Source of the DNA: Alphaproteobacteria bacterium
GTDB lineage: Bacteria > Pseudomonadota > Alphaproteobacteria > Reyranellales > Reyranellaceae
Length of the DNA: 64,000 bases
Direction of reading: 5' to 3'
Assembly (NCBI GenBank): GCA_017308235.1
Contig: JAFKFL010000010.1
Location: 368,164 to 432,163 of the forward strand
Below, one piece after another: positions 42,151 through 53,509 of this stretch; the first letter of the stretch is position 1, and every line of letters begins with the position of its first letter. The translations under genes and the position numbers were made by a program. A model generated the notes under the pieces. The model ran no database searches. It was not told where the DNA came from and saw only the letters and a program-made list of their open reading frames with translations.

Positions 42151-45100
42151 ATGTCGCTCAGCAGCGCCTCCGGCCGCCTGACCGCCGTTCTCGGTCCCAC
42201 CAATACCGGCAAAACCTATCTCGCGATCGAACGCATGCTCGGCCATGAGTCGGGCATGATCGGTTTCCCGCTGCGCCTGCTCGCGCGCGAGAATTATGAC
42301 CGCATCGTGAAGATCAAAGGCGCGCACCAGGTCGCGTTGATCACCGGCGAGGAGAAGATCGCCCCGCCCGGCGCGCGCTATTTCGTCTGCACCGTCGAAT
42401 CGATGCCGGTCGACCGCGCGGTCTCGTTCCTGGCGGTCGACGAGATCCAGATGGCCGCCGATCCAGAGCGCGGACATTTCTTCACCGACCGGCTGCTGCA
42501 CGCACGCGGCATGAACGAGACCATGCTGCTGGGCGCCGACACGATCCGGCCGGTACTGAACCGGTTGCTGCCGGATATCGACGTCGTGGCCCGCCCGCGC
42601 TTTTCCAAGCTGAGCTATGTCGGACCGAAAAAGGCGACGCGCTTGCCGCGTCGCTCGGCCGTGGTCGGCTTCTCCGCCAACGAGGTCTATGCCATCGCCG
42701 AGCTGATCCGCCGCCAGCGCGGCGGAACGGCGATCGTCATGGGCGCGCTCAGTCCGCGCACGCGCAACGCCCAGGTCGATATGTTCCAGTCGGGCGAGGT
42801 CGAGTATCTGGTCGCCACTGACGCGATCGGCATGGGCCTCAACATGGACGTGAACCATGTCTGGTTCGCGTCCTTGCGCAAATATGACGGTCGCATGCAG
42901 CGTCCGCTGCGCAATGTCGAGCTGGCGCAGATCGCCGGCCGCGCGGGCCGTCATATGAACGACGGCACGTTCGGCACGACGATCGATGTCGGCGGCCTGG
43001 AGCCCGAGACTGTCGAGGCGATCGAGAACCATCGCTTCGATCCGCTGCGCGACGTGCAATGGCGCAACTCCGAGCTCGATTTCCGTTCGGTATCGTCGTT
43101 GGTCGCCTCGCTCAACCTTGCGCCGCCACACGCCGCGCTCCAGCGCGTGCGCGAGCAGGACGATCAACTGGCACTGGAGACGCTCGGCCAGCGGTCGGAG
43201 TTCCTGCCGCGCCTGCACGCACCGGGACGTGTCAAGCTGCTCTGGGAAGTGTGCCAGGTGCCGGACTTCCGCAAGACGATGACCGAAGAGCACACGCACC
43301 TTCTCGGCGAGCTGTTCGGGCATCTCACCCAGGGCGGCGAGCGTCTGCCCGAAGACTGGATCGACGGCCACGTCAAGCGGCTGGAGCGTTACGACGGCGA
43401 CATAGATACCTTGATGGCACGCATCGCACATGTGCGTACATGGACCTATATTTCCCATCGCGCCGACTGGATCCAGCGGGCGGCGCATTGGCAGGAACGC
43501 GCGCGTGCGATCGAGGACAGACTTTCCGACGTACTACACCAGCGTCTGACGCAAAGGTTTGTCGATAGACGTGCGGCATTGCTTGTACGAAGATTGCGCG
43601 ATGAGGGTGAAATGACGACGTCGGTCGCCGACGCTGGCGAGGTCATTGTCGAGGGCGAGCATCTCGGGCGCATCGAGGGCTTTCGCTTCGTTCCCGACAC
43701 GACCGACGGCCAGACGGATCAAAAGGCTGTCTTCGCGGCCGCGCTGCGCGCGCTGCGCGAGAACTTGCCGGCGCGCCTGCAGGCGTTCATGTCGTCGGCT
43801 GACGGCGAGCTGGTTTTCGATTCGCAGTTGCGCGTGTGCTGGGGCGGCGGGCCGGTGGCGCGCCTGATGTCGAGCGGTGATGTGCTCGCGCCCAAGGTCG
43901 AGGCCTTGCCATCGGACCTGCTCGACGGCCCTGCCCGCGAGGAAGTGCGCAAGCGTGCGGCGACCTGGGTCGAGACCCGGATCCGGCTCGGGCTCAGCGA
44001 ACTGATGGACGCGCGGGCCACGACCGAGCTGCCACCCGGCGCGCGCGGCATCATCTTCCAGCTTTGCGAGAATCTCGGGGTGCTGCCGCGCCGTCCTATC
44101 GAGCAGCAACTTGCCGAGCTCGGCGAAGACGATCGCAAGGCGCTGGCGCGGCTTGGCGTGCGCGTGGGCGTCTACTCGCTCTACTTCCCCAGCATGCTGA
44201 AGCCGGTGCCGATCCGGCTCCGCGCCGGGCTCTGGATGGTGGCGCGCACCCGCGACACGATCCCGCCATTGCCAATCGAGGGCCGAACCTCGATGGATCT
44301 GCCGCGCGATGCCGAGCGCGATTTCTACGGGGCAATCGGGTACCTGCCGCTTGGCAGCCACGCCATCCGTGCCGACATGGTCGAGCGGCTGGCGGCCATG
44401 GCCCGTCAGGCCGTGCGCGAGAGCCGCGAAGCGGCGCGCCGCGCGCAACACCAGGAGAAGCAGGAGAAGAAGGCGGCGAGCCCGGTCCCGGCAGCCGCGC
44501 CCGCCGCAGCAACCGGTAGCGCCGTGCCGTCAACGGACGAGATCACCGAATGGGCTATCGTCGCCGCCGCTTTCGGCGAGATCGAACCTGCACCGCAAGC
44601 CGAGACCCCGGTAGCGGCCGAACCTGCTGAAGAAGAGGCCGCGCGCGCCGACGACATAGCCGGAGAAGCCGCCGAAGTCGCGTCCGCTGAAGCGCCACTG
44701 GCCGAGTTCGCGACCGAGGAAACGCCGCCCGCGAGTCCTGAAGCGAGCACCGAGTCGCCCGCGGACGCGGCAGAGGAGACGCTCGCGTCGTCGGAGCCTG
44801 TCGAGGAACATCCGACAGAGGAACCGAAGACAGAAGAGCCGAAAGCGGAAGAACCGAAGGCGGAAGAACCGAGGAAGGCCGAATCCAGGCTGTTGCCACC
44901 AGGCCATTTCCGGGCGACGCCGCAGATGATGTCGCTCGTCGGCTGCTCGGAACCCGAGATGGCCGATGTTCTGCGCGGGCTGGGCTATCGCGTGCTGCCG
45001 CCGGCGGCGGAAGGCGAGCCCCACAGCTTCTCGGTGAAGCCGCGCTTCGTGCGCGAGCGCGAGGAGCAGCGCGAGCGCCAGCGTCAGCAGCAGCGTGAGT

Positions 45101-45450
45101 ATCGCGACCAGCGCCGCCGCGAGCGGCCGGAGCGGCCCAACGAACGGCAATTCTTCGCCGACAGTCCGCGTCGCGACGGGCCGCGCCGTGACGGACCACC
45201 ACGTGATGGGCCGCCGCGTGATGGGCCCAGGCGCGATCCGTCGAAGCCCCAGGGTCAACGCCCGGACAACGAGAGGGGAGCCCCGCGCGAAGACCGCCGC
45301 GACGACCGTCCCCGCGGGTCGCGGCCGCCACGCCGCGATACCGGCGGGCCGGCGCTGCGACTTTACGCCACGACCGAGAAGAAAGGCGATGCCGCCTCCG
45401 ACTCGCCGTTCGCCAAGTTGCTTGAGCTCAAGCTCGGCGGGAAGAAGTAG
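42151..45450 (+). CDS. SUV3-like superfamily 2 RNA helicase with a long disordered tail
   Basis: ATP-dependent helicase of 1099 residues, related to the mitochondrial degradosome helicase SUV3. Walker A GPTNTGKTYLAIERM at residues 15-29, ICTVES-type strand, motif II FLAVDEIQMAAD, motif V region LVATDAIGMGLNMDV and motif VI AQIAGRAGRHM. Residues to about 770 are folded. Then come an Ala/Pro/Glu-rich linker with EEPKAEEP repeats (near 885-910), a short conserved patch (FRATPQMMSLVGCSEPEM), and an Arg/Gln-rich tail with RRDGPPRDG repeats (near 1003-1030), which probably binds RNA or partners. The S4 protein gene follows. Confidence 0.88.
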   Translation: MSLSSASGRLTAVLGPTNTGKTYLAIERMLGHESGMIGFPLRLLARENYDRIVKIKGAHQVALITGEEKIAPPGARYFVCTVESMPVDRAVSFLAVDEIQMAADPERGHFFTDRLLHARGMNETMLLGADTIRPVLNRLLPDIDVVARPRFSKLSYVGPKKATRLPRRSAVVGFSANEVYAIAELIRRQRGGTAIVMGALSPRTRNAQVDMFQSGEVEYLVATDAIGMGLNMDVNHVWFASLRKYDGRMQRPLRNVELAQIAGRAGRHMNDGTFGTTIDVGGLEPETVEAIENHRFDPLRDVQWRNSELDFRSVSSLVASLNLAPPHAALQRVREQDDQLALETLGQRSEFLPRLHAPGRVKLLWEVCQVPDFRKTMTEEHTHLLGELFGHLTQGGERLPEDWIDGHVKRLERYDGDIDTLMARIAHVRTWTYISHRADWIQRAAHWQERARAIEDRLSDVLHQRLTQRFVDRRAALLVRRLRDEGEMTTSVADAGEVIVEGEHLGRIEGFRFVPDTTDGQTDQKAVFAAALRALRENLPARLQAFMSSADGELVFDSQLRVCWGGGPVARLMSSGDVLAPKVEALPSDLLDGPAREEVRKRAATWVETRIRLGLSELMDARATTELPPGARGIIFQLCENLGVLPRRPIEQQLAELGEDDRKALARLGVRVGVYSLYFPSMLKPVPIRLRAGLWMVARTRDTIPPLPIEGRTSMDLPRDAERDFYGAIGYLPLGSHAIRADMVERLAAMARQAVRESREAARRAQHQEKQEKKAASPVPAAAPAAATGSAVPSTDEITEWAIVAAAFGEIEPAPQAETPVAAEPAEEEAARADDIAGEAAEVASAEAPLAEFATEETPPASPEASTESPADAAEETLASSEPVEEHPTEEPKTEEPKAEEPKAEEPRKAESRLLPPGHFRATPQMMSLVGCSEPEMADVLRGLGYRVLPPAAEGEPHSFSVKPRFVREREEQRERQRQQQREYRDQRRRERPERPNERQFFADSPRRDGPRRDGPPRDGPPRDGPRRDPSKPQGQRPDNERGAPREDRRDDRPRGSRPPRRDTGGPALRLYATTEKKGDAASDSPFAKLLELKLGGKK

Positions 45451-45470
45451 CGGCGCCGCCGCTTGGTGTG

Positions 45471-45725
45471 ATGCGGCTCGACAAGTGGCTGTGGCACGCT
45501 CGCTTCTTCAAGACCCGGTCGTTGGCCGCGCGTTATGTCGAGAAATCCCGCTGCCGGGTCGACGGGCGGGTGACTGACAAACCCCACGCCACCGTGGCGC
45601 CGGGTATGGTGCTCACCTTTGCGCTCGGTCCACGGGTAAGGGTCGTCCGGATCCTGGCCTTAGGCGAGCGTCGCGGCCCGGCGCCGGAAGCACGATCGTT
45701 GTATGATGAAATCGATCCCGCGTGA
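45471..45725 (+). CDS. S4-domain RNA-binding protein (Hsp15-like)
   Basis: Small RNA-binding protein of 84 residues, similar to HslR/Hsp15, which rescues stalled 50S subunits carrying peptidyl-tRNA. MRLDKWLWHARFFKTRSLAA is the S4 alpha-L motif opening; GRVTDKPHATVAPGMVLTF continues it. ATG 45471 is preferred over the adjacent GTG 45468. It lies 20 bases after the helicase gene, so an RNA-processing pair is implied. The position between helicase and fdxA is common in alphaproteobacteria. Confidence 0.87.
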   Translation: MRLDKWLWHARFFKTRSLAARYVEKSRCRVDGRVTDKPHATVAPGMVLTFALGPRVRVVRILALGERRGPAPEARSLYDEIDPA

Positions 45726-45791
45726 TCACGAAGCCTTGCGCCCACCGCCGCCGCGCGTTAAGCACGCGCCGCTCGTGTTAGGAGCCCGTTG

Positions 45792-46127
45792 ATGACCTAT
45801 GTGGTTACCGAAGCTTGCATCAAGTGCAAGTACATGGATTGTGTCGAAGTTTGCCCCGTAGACTGCTTCTACGAGGGTGACAACATGCTGGTCATCAACC
45901 CGGACGAATGCATCGATTGCGGCGTATGTGAACCGGAGTGCCCTCCTGCGGCAATTGTGCCAGATACCGAAAAGGGCATGGAGCAGTGGCTGGAGCTTAA
46001 CAGGACCTACTCGGGCCAGTGGCCCAACATTACCCGCAAGGGTGAGGCTCCGTCGGACGCCGACACCTTCAAGGACGAAAAAGGCAAATTCGATAAGTAT
46101 TTCAGCGACAAGCCCGCAGCTCGCTGA
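45792..46127 (+). CDS. fdxA: Seven-iron ferredoxin FdxA
   Basis: Electron carrier with one [3Fe-4S] and one [4Fe-4S] cluster, 111 residues. The N-terminal clusters are ligated by [18 protein letters not shown] and [12 protein letters not shown], the second containing an uninterrupted C-x2-C-x2-C-x3-C. The remaining 50 residues ([19 protein letters not shown]) form the usual C-terminal extension of azotobacter-type ferredoxins. AGGAG supports ATG 45792. A short perfect stem CCATGCG/CGCATGG (46174-46192) lies downstream. Confidence 0.95.
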   Translation: MTYVVTEACIKCKYMDCVEVCPVDCFYEGDNMLVINPDECIDCGVCEPECPPAAIVPDTEKGMEQWLELNRTYSGQWPNITRKGEAPSDADTFKDEKGKFDKYFSDKPAAR

Positions 46128-46243
46128 CGGGCAAGCCAGCCCTCAACTTTCTCTCTTTGCGCTTTTGATCAAGCCATGCGAGTTTCGCATGGGCGGACCG
46201 TTGCGAAAATGCAACATAGAGCGCGACTCCTGACCAGATCTCT

Positions 46244-46251
46244 GATATAAG
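46244..46251 (+). promoter_or_regulatory. Extended -10 promoter candidate for carD
   Basis: TGATATAAG supplies a TG-N extension and a TATAAG hexamer (46246-46251). No good -35 box lies 17 bases upstream, which extended -10 promoters do not need. The transcript would have a leader of about 150 bases before the carD ATG. Confidence 0.4.
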
Positions 46252-46408
46252 AGCCCGGCTGGAAGCGATCCGGGTTGGGTCTATCGCCAGCTCGGTCCAC
46301 CGTGTCGGTATCCGAAAGCAACCTACCGATATCGGATCGAGCGCGCAGGGGAGCGTGTGGCGGGGTCGCGGTATCGCAAACGCGGGGCGAAGAGTGAAGG
46401 GAATAGAC

Positions 46409-46936
46409 ATGGCCAAGGCGAAGAAGCCAACGGCAAAGGCAAAGGAATTTGCTTTCGAGAAGGGCGATTTCGTCGTTTACCCGACCCATGGCGTGGGCCG
46501 CGTGATCGATATCGAAGCAAAGGAAATCGCCGGGCACAAGCTCGACCTGTTCGTGATCTCCTTCGAGCAGGAGCGCATGATGCTGCGCGTTCCGGTGGCG
46601 AAGGCCAAGATTTCCGGGCTGCGCAAGCTCAGCTCGCGCAAGATCATGGAGAACGCTCTGGTGACGCTGAAGGGCCGCAGCCGCGTGAGCCGCGCGATGT
46701 GGAACCGCCGCGCCCAGGAATACGAGGCCAAGATCAATTCGGGCGATCCGGTGTCGATCGCGGAAGTCGTGCGCGACTTGCACCGCAATGCCGGCCAGCC
46801 CGACCAGTCCTACAGCGAACGTCAGATCTATGAGGCGGCGCTTGATCGTCTCGCCCGCGAACTGGCCGCCGTCGAGCGGATCGACAAGGATCTGGCGACG
46901 CAGAAGCTGAACAGCGTCCTGCAGAAGGTCGCGTAG
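46409..46936 (+). CDS. carD: CarD/CdnL family RNA polymerase-binding regulator
   Basis: Global transcription factor of 175 residues that binds the RNA polymerase beta subunit and stabilises open promoter complexes. FEKGDFVVYPTHGVGRVIDI is the conserved polymerase-interaction fold; the helical C-terminal domain (KIMENALVTLKGRSRVSRAM; DLHRNAGQPDQSYSERQIYE) contacts DNA. The first 15 residues are Lys/Ala-rich. ATG 46409 behind AAGGG is chosen over a GTG further upstream. An intrinsic terminator follows at 46961-46986. Confidence 0.94.
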   Translation: MAKAKKPTAKAKEFAFEKGDFVVYPTHGVGRVIDIEAKEIAGHKLDLFVISFEQERMMLRVPVAKAKISGLRKLSSRKIMENALVTLKGRSRVSRAMWNRRAQEYEAKINSGDPVSIAEVVRDLHRNAGQPDQSYSERQIYEAALDRLARELAAVERIDKDLATQKLNSVLQKVA

Positions 46937-46960
46937 GCCAAAGCCTGCTACGAAAACGGA

Positions 46961-46986
46961 AAGCGGCGCCAAAGCGCCGCTTTTTT
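46961..46986. terminator. Intrinsic terminator after carD
   Basis: Stem AAGCGGCGC / GCGCCGCTT with loop CAAA, then six T residues. The A-run on the other side is short, so it mainly serves carD, although it also lies 11 bases before the end of the convergent protease gene. Confidence 0.88.
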
Positions 46987-46996
46987 GTTGCCCGCC

Positions 46997-48403
46997 CTAC
47001 TGTCGAACGATCTTGATTTGCGGCAGACGCATCAATGCCGCGGGATCGGTGACGCCGTTCAGCGTCAGCAGGCGCTCCATCTGATGGTCGCGATAGGGCA
47101 TGCGCGCGGCAAGGGCTGCCGCCGTGGTTCCCGCGGACGAGATCACCCCCAGCCGGAAGGGTTCGAGGGCCGCGACCTGGGCGTCCGACAGGCTATGGAA
47201 GCTGCGCGCCGCCGTCGTCATGGCCTCGATGCGCCGGTCGCGATCGGGCCCATCGCTCAGAAGATTGAAGTAGCAGATGCCCGACCCACGGCGGACCAGA
47301 ACGTATCTGATCTGCGCCAGGCTTGTATCGGAACCACGCGGCTTGGAGCCGATCGCCGCTTCCGCGCCACCAATCTCTGTCGCCTGGATATTGGTCGGAG
47401 TCGGTTTCAGCTCGTTGCGCATCCATTCGTCCAGGCGGCCCGGCACGTCCCCAGCGCTGCACGAGAAGTACAGGAGCGACCGATCGCGACCCACGCCCAG
47501 CACGCCGTCGTGGGCATTGAACAGCCGGAAATCCGGCAGGGCCGTAAAGCCTAGCCGCATGGTCGGATGCAGAAAGGACGCGCCGCGAACGAAGCCCTCC
47601 TCCGGCGCATCATCAACCGACATGCCGTCGATGGCGGCGAGATAGGCTTCGCGTCCCGACGTCCCGGGACGGCGGTTCAAATCGACCAGCCGCAGCGCCA
47701 GCAGGCGCTGCTCGGGACCGGGATGGGTCGAAAGCGCGCTGCGGTCGTCGCTGTCGGGCGTCGGCCCCATCAACTCGTCCTCGAGCCGCGCCTGGAGCTG
47801 CAGCTTCTCGATCAGCGTCGTCATGGCGTCGCCGCGGTAGCCGGCGCGCACGATGTAACTCACGCCCAACCGGTCGGCCTCGAGCTCCTGATCCCGGGAA
47901 TAGCGACGCAGCGCCAGCAGCCCCTCGCGCGCCACCGACTTGCCGACCGTCACCGAGCCGCTGACGACCGCGGCATTGACGGCGGCATCGGTCACATCGC
48001 GTCGCACGCGCTCGCGCTTGGCGGCATGCTTCTTCTCGATATGGCCAAGCTCATGGCCGAAGGCGGCGGCAAGTTCGGCCTCGTCATCGACCAAGGCCAG
48101 CAAACCGCGTGTGACAAACACGTAACCGGACGAGACGGCATGGGCATTGGGCACCGGGTCGTCGAGCACGAAGAAGTGAAAGGGCCCGGGCAGGTTCGAT
48201 TCCTTCGCCACCTTCTGCCCGACGCGATCGACGAAGGCCTGCAAGGTACGCGACGTATAGACCGGCCCGACCTCGCGCTCGATCTGCGGCGGCAGCGTCT
48301 CTTCTCCGCGGGCGGAGGAGGTCTGCGGCGTATTGCTGCCGGTCGAGCAAGCGCTGGCTGCGAAAAGCAGTGCGAGCAGCGCCAAAAAACTCCGAAAAAC
48401 CAC
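46997..48403 (-). CDS. M48 family metalloprotease, lipoprotein
   Basis: Zn-dependent periplasmic protease/chaperone of the BepA/LoiP type; 468 residues. The signal sequence MVFRSFLALLALLFAASAC has a lipobox with Cys19. The active site AAFGHELGHIEKKHA carries HExxH, with the third ligand Glu in YSRDQELEADRLGVSY. The C-terminal 200 residues, from about residue 260, are not a TPR region as in BepA but a mixed domain ending in DHQMERLLTLNGVTD, like the LysM-type ending of some alphaproteobacterial M48 proteins. Role: outer-membrane protein quality control, by family. Confidence 0.9.
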   Translation of the reverse strand: MVFRSFLALLALLFAASACSTGSNTPQTSSARGEETLPPQIEREVGPVYTSRTLQAFVDRVGQKVAKESNLPGPFHFFVLDDPVPNAHAVSSGYVFVTRGLLALVDDEAELAAAFGHELGHIEKKHAAKRERVRRDVTDAAVNAAVVSGSVTVGKSVAREGLLALRRYSRDQELEADRLGVSYIVRAGYRGDAMTTLIEKLQLQARLEDELMGPTPDSDDRSALSTHPGPEQRLLALRLVDLNRRPGTSGREAYLAAIDGMSVDDAPEEGFVRGASFLHPTMRLGFTALPDFRLFNAHDGVLGVGRDRSLLYFSCSAGDVPGRLDEWMRNELKPTPTNIQATEIGGAEAAIGSKPRGSDTSLAQIRYVLVRRGSGICYFNLLSDGPDRDRRIEAMTTAARSFHSLSDAQVAALEPFRLGVISSAGTTAAALAARMPYRDHQMERLLTLNGVTDPAALMRLPQIKIVRQ

Positions 48404-48513
48404 TGTTCCTCCTCGGCGCCCATGGCAACTTAGCCGTTCGTCGGCTGGACCCGCAATGCGGCAAGGCTGGAACCTGAGCCGCCACTGTGGCAGTGATGCG
48501 GTGGGACATCAGC

Positions 48514-49527
48514 ATGCCGCGTTCTGAGACACCGCTTCGCTCCGACCTGTTTCCTGAAATCTCACCGTTCGCCAGCGGCATGCTGGCGCTCGACGGACGA
48601 CATACGATGTATTGGGAGCAGAGCGGCAATCCGGAAGGGGTGCCGGTGGTTTTCCTGCACGGCGGTCCTGGCGCCGGCTCGGCTCCCGTCCATCGCCGCT
48701 TCTTCGATCCGCAGTTCTATCGCATTGTCGTGTTCGACCAGCGCGGCTGCGGCCGGTCCATGCCACTGGGCGACCTGCACGACAACACGACCGCCCATCT
48801 CGTGGCCGACATGGAAAAGCTCAGGGTCCACCTTGGGATCCCGCGCTGGTTGCTGTTCGGAGGGTCATGGGGCAGCACGCTGGCGCTGGCCTATGGCCTC
48901 GCCCATCCCGATCGCACGACCGGCTTCATCCTGCGCGGCATCTTCCTCGGCGCCCGCGGCGAGATCGACTGGTTCCTCCACGGCATGCGGACGATCTTCC
49001 CCGAGGCCTGGCGCGACTTCGCCGAGCACCTGCCGGAGTCCGAGCGCGGTGACCTGCTGGGCAGCTATTACCGCCGGCTGGTCGAGCGCAATCCCGACAT
49101 CCATCGCCCGGCCGCCCGCGCCTGGAGCCGCTACGAAGCGGCCTGCTCGACGCTCTATCCAACGACCCGTGCCCCGTTCGAGTCCGACCATGGTGGCTTC
49201 GCCCTCGCGCTGTCGCGCATCGAAGCCCACTACTTCGCCCACCGCACCTTTCTTCCCGAAGGCTGGCCATGGACCGATCTCGGCCGCGTGCGGCACCTGC
49301 CCTGTACGATCGTCCAGGGCCGCTACGACATCGTCTGCCCGCCGATAACAGCCGACGCGCTGGCGCGCAATTGGCCCGAGGCGCGCTACGTGATCGTGGC
49401 CGACGCCGGGCATAGCGCCCTCGAGCCCGGCATCCGCGCAGCGCTCGTCAATGCCACCGAGAGCTTCCGACTGTCGCTCTCGGATGACGAGCTCTTCGCG
49501 CCGCGCTTTCCCTGGGAAACAGCCTGA
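48514..49527 (+). CDS. pip: Prolyl aminopeptidase (proline iminopeptidase)
   Basis: Serine peptidase that removes N-terminal proline; 337 residues. Oxyanion motif FLHGGPGAGSAP, nucleophile in FGGSWGSTLALAYGLAHP, DQRGCGRSMP, acid in QGRYDIVCPP and histidine in DAGHSALEPG match the S33 family closely. The start is uncertain: ATG 48514 gives MPRSETPLRSDLFPEI, the family's usual opening; GTG 48487 would add nine residues. The TauD-family gene begins 11 bases after the stop and is likely cotranscribed. Confidence 0.92.
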   Translation: MPRSETPLRSDLFPEISPFASGMLALDGRHTMYWEQSGNPEGVPVVFLHGGPGAGSAPVHRRFFDPQFYRIVVFDQRGCGRSMPLGDLHDNTTAHLVADMEKLRVHLGIPRWLLFGGSWGSTLALAYGLAHPDRTTGFILRGIFLGARGEIDWFLHGMRTIFPEAWRDFAEHLPESERGDLLGSYYRRLVERNPDIHRPAARAWSRYEAACSTLYPTTRAPFESDHGGFALALSRIEAHYFAHRTFLPEGWPWTDLGRVRHLPCTIVQGRYDIVCPPITADALARNWPEARYVIVADAGHSALEPGIRAALVNATESFRLSLSDDELFAPRFPWETA

Positions 49528-49538
49528 GGGCGAGCGGC

Positions 49539-50603
49539 GTGAGCGGCCTCGCCCTCGACCTGCCCCCCAAGCAGACCGGCGCCGCCGCGTGGTACGGCCC
49601 GGACGTGGCCAAGCGCACCGATTGGCTGATGCCGCTCTCGCCGGCCGAGGTCGACGAGATAGAAACGACGACCAAAGCGCTCGCTGCGCGCGGGGGCGAC
49701 ATTGCGGCCATCGCGGCACAGGACTTCCCACTACCCTCGCTTGCCGCCAAGCTCAGGGCACGGGTCGATGAAGAGGTGTTGAACGGCCGCGGCTTCCTGC
49801 TGTTGCGCGGCCTGCCGGTCGAGCGATGGACGATACGGGAGGCTGCGACGGCGTTCTATGGGCTCGGGGCGCACCTCGGCAGCGCGCGCTCGCAGAACGC
49901 CAAGGGCCATGTGCTGGGGCATGTGCAGGATCTTGGGCTCGACGTGACGGATCCCAATGTCCGCATCTACCAGACCCACGAGCGGCAAACCTACCACACC
50001 GATTCCTGCGATATCGTCGGCCTGCTCTGCCTCAAGACGGCCCAATCAGGCGGCCTGTCGGCACTCGTGAGCTCGACCACGATCTTCAACGAGATGCGCC
50101 GGCGACGGCCCGATCTCCTGAAGCTTCTGTTCGAACCAATCGCCACCGATCGCCGCGGCGAGGTTCCGGCGGGTCAGAAGCCCTACTTCGAAATCCCGGT
50201 GTTCAATTGGCACCGCGGTTTTCTGAGCGCCATCTATCAGCGTCAATATATCGATTCCGCGCAGCGCTTCGCGGATGCGCCGCGCCTTGGGCCCAAGCTC
50301 GTCGAGGCGCTCGATCTTTTCGATTCGCTCACCAACGATCCGGCACTGCATCTCTTCATGGAGTTCAAGCCGGGCGACATACAGCTCGTGCATAACCATA
50401 CGATGCTGCACGACCGGACGGCGTTTACCGACTGGCCCGACCCCGGCCGGCGGCGGCACTTGCTGCGCCTGTGGCTCGCCGCCTGGGATGCCCGGCCCTT
50501 GCCCGAGGTGTTCGTTCAGCGCTATGGCTCGGTCAAGGTCGGCGACCGGGGCGGTATTATCGTCCACGGAACCCGATTGAACGCACCCTTGGAGGCCGTG
50601 TGA
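49539..50603 (+). CDS. TauD/TfdA family Fe(II)/2-oxoglutarate oxygenase
   Basis: Mononuclear iron oxygenase of 354 residues. The metal-binding His-x-Asp is in RQTYHTDSCDIVG and the distal His in HNHTMLHDRTAFTDWPD; the 2-oxoglutarate-binding Arg is probably in RRRHLLRLWLA. Substrate is unknown; alphaproteobacterial relatives are annotated as taurine or gamma-butyrobetaine-like oxygenases. It starts at GTG 49539 behind GAGGG. A paralogue sits at 62013-62996 with the same landmarks, so two related oxygenases are encoded 12 kb apart. Confidence 0.87.
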   Translation: MSGLALDLPPKQTGAAAWYGPDVAKRTDWLMPLSPAEVDEIETTTKALAARGGDIAAIAAQDFPLPSLAAKLRARVDEEVLNGRGFLLLRGLPVERWTIREAATAFYGLGAHLGSARSQNAKGHVLGHVQDLGLDVTDPNVRIYQTHERQTYHTDSCDIVGLLCLKTAQSGGLSALVSSTTIFNEMRRRRPDLLKLLFEPIATDRRGEVPAGQKPYFEIPVFNWHRGFLSAIYQRQYIDSAQRFADAPRLGPKLVEALDLFDSLTNDPALHLFMEFKPGDIQLVHNHTMLHDRTAFTDWPDPGRRRHLLRLWLAAWDARPLPEVFVQRYGSVKVGDRGGIIVHGTRLNAPLEAV

Positions 50604-50699
50604 TGATGCCGTGTTCTACCCAGAGCGGGTTGACCGCGCGCGGCGTGATCCCTAAGTGAAGGCCGCCGAAAGAAACCACTTAAACTAGGGATTAACGTA

Positions 50700-51296
50700 A
50701 TGGCCAGCGATCCAACCGCGGGCGGCGCCCCGGCTGAGATTCCGGTCGAGAGCGCCGACGACCTCGACAGCACGACCCAGCCGGGCGAGCTGGAGCGTCG
50801 GCTCGAGCAACTCCAGGCCGAGAATGCCGAACTGCAGGACAAGCATCTGCGAGCGATCGCCGAGGCGCAGAACGTGCGCCGCCGGGCGCAGCAGGAAGTC
50901 GAGAGGGAGCGCAAGTTCGGTATCGAGCGCTTCGCCAAGGATATCCTGTCGGTTGCCGACAACCTCGGCCGGGCGCTGTCGGCGCTGCCCAGCAGCCCTG
51001 ACGCACTCGACCCCGCCGTACGCAACGTCGTGGCCGGCGTACAGGCAACCCAGCGCGAGCTGCAGTCGGTACTCGAGCGCCACGGCGTGACCCGCATCGA
51101 GGCGCTGGGCAAGCCGTTCAATGCCGAGTTTCACCAGGCAATGATGGAGATCGAGGATCCGTCCGTGCCGTCGGGGACGGTCGTCCAGGAGCTGATTCCG
51201 GGTTACCTGCTCGCCGGCCGGCTGCTGCGCGCGGCGATGGTGGGTGTTTCCAAAGGCGGCCCGGCGCGGACCGTCGAAGCGGACAACGAAAACTGA
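50700..51296 (+). CDS. grpE: Nucleotide exchange factor GrpE
   Basis: Releases ADP from DnaK; 198 residues. A long N-terminal coiled coil (GELERRLEQLQAENAELQDK, IAEAQNVRRRAQQEVERERK) leads to the four-helix and beta-wing domain (KPFNAEFHQAMMEIEDPSVP, VVQELIPGYLLAGRLLRAAM, VGVSKG). It is upstream of dnaK by 250 bases. hrcA, often its neighbour, is not in the window; a TauD-family gene precedes it instead. Confidence 0.95.
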   Translation: MASDPTAGGAPAEIPVESADDLDSTTQPGELERRLEQLQAENAELQDKHLRAIAEAQNVRRRAQQEVERERKFGIERFAKDILSVADNLGRALSALPSSPDALDPAVRNVVAGVQATQRELQSVLERHGVTRIEALGKPFNAEFHQAMMEIEDPSVPSGTVVQELIPGYLLAGRLLRAAMVGVSKGGPARTVEADNEN

Positions 51297-51303
51297 GCAG
51301 TGA

Positions 51304-51329
51304 TCACCTACCGGGCTTTGCCCGGGTGA
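51304..51329 (+). terminator. Stem-loop after grpE
   Basis: Strong hairpin CCGGGC-TTT-GCCCGG, extended by CACC/GGTG, eight bases after the grpE stop. No T-run follows, so it may protect or pause the transcript rather than end it. A weaker GCGG/CCGC stem followed by TTTT lies at 51384-51400. Confidence 0.4.
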
Positions 51330-51545
51330 CGATCCGAGGGGCGAGATTGGGCCATTGGTCGCGCATTTGACTCAGGAAACTCCGCGGTTTAGCCGCTTTT
51401 CAGACTGCCAAACCATTGCAGGCAGGCCTATAGGACCTATATAGCCCCTGTCCTGACCCGGGTTTCCGGCAGGTAACAATCGTACGGGGATCCGGCCGGC
51501 GCCCTTTCGGGGCTGGAGCGATCCGCCGAGCAAGAGAGTGGGAAC

Positions 51546-53489
<1,944 letters not shown>

Positions 53490-53509
53490 TCCGGAGACGA
53501 AAGGGAAAG

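Noticed and set aside
46200..46215. GTTGCGAAAATGCAAC upstream of carD as a Fur-like box.
   Set aside because: Arms are only five bases and the centre is the wrong length compared with the 9-1-9 site near the nitroreductase.
50632..50662. TTGACC with CCTAAGT before grpE as an RpoH-type promoter.
   Set aside because: Too weak to call without start-site data, although the location is right.
51416..51443. Heat-shock (RpoH) promoter before dnaK, TTGCAG with CCTATATA.
   Set aside because: The spacing and -10 box are poor matches to the alphaproteobacterial RpoH consensus; mentioned under dnaK only.
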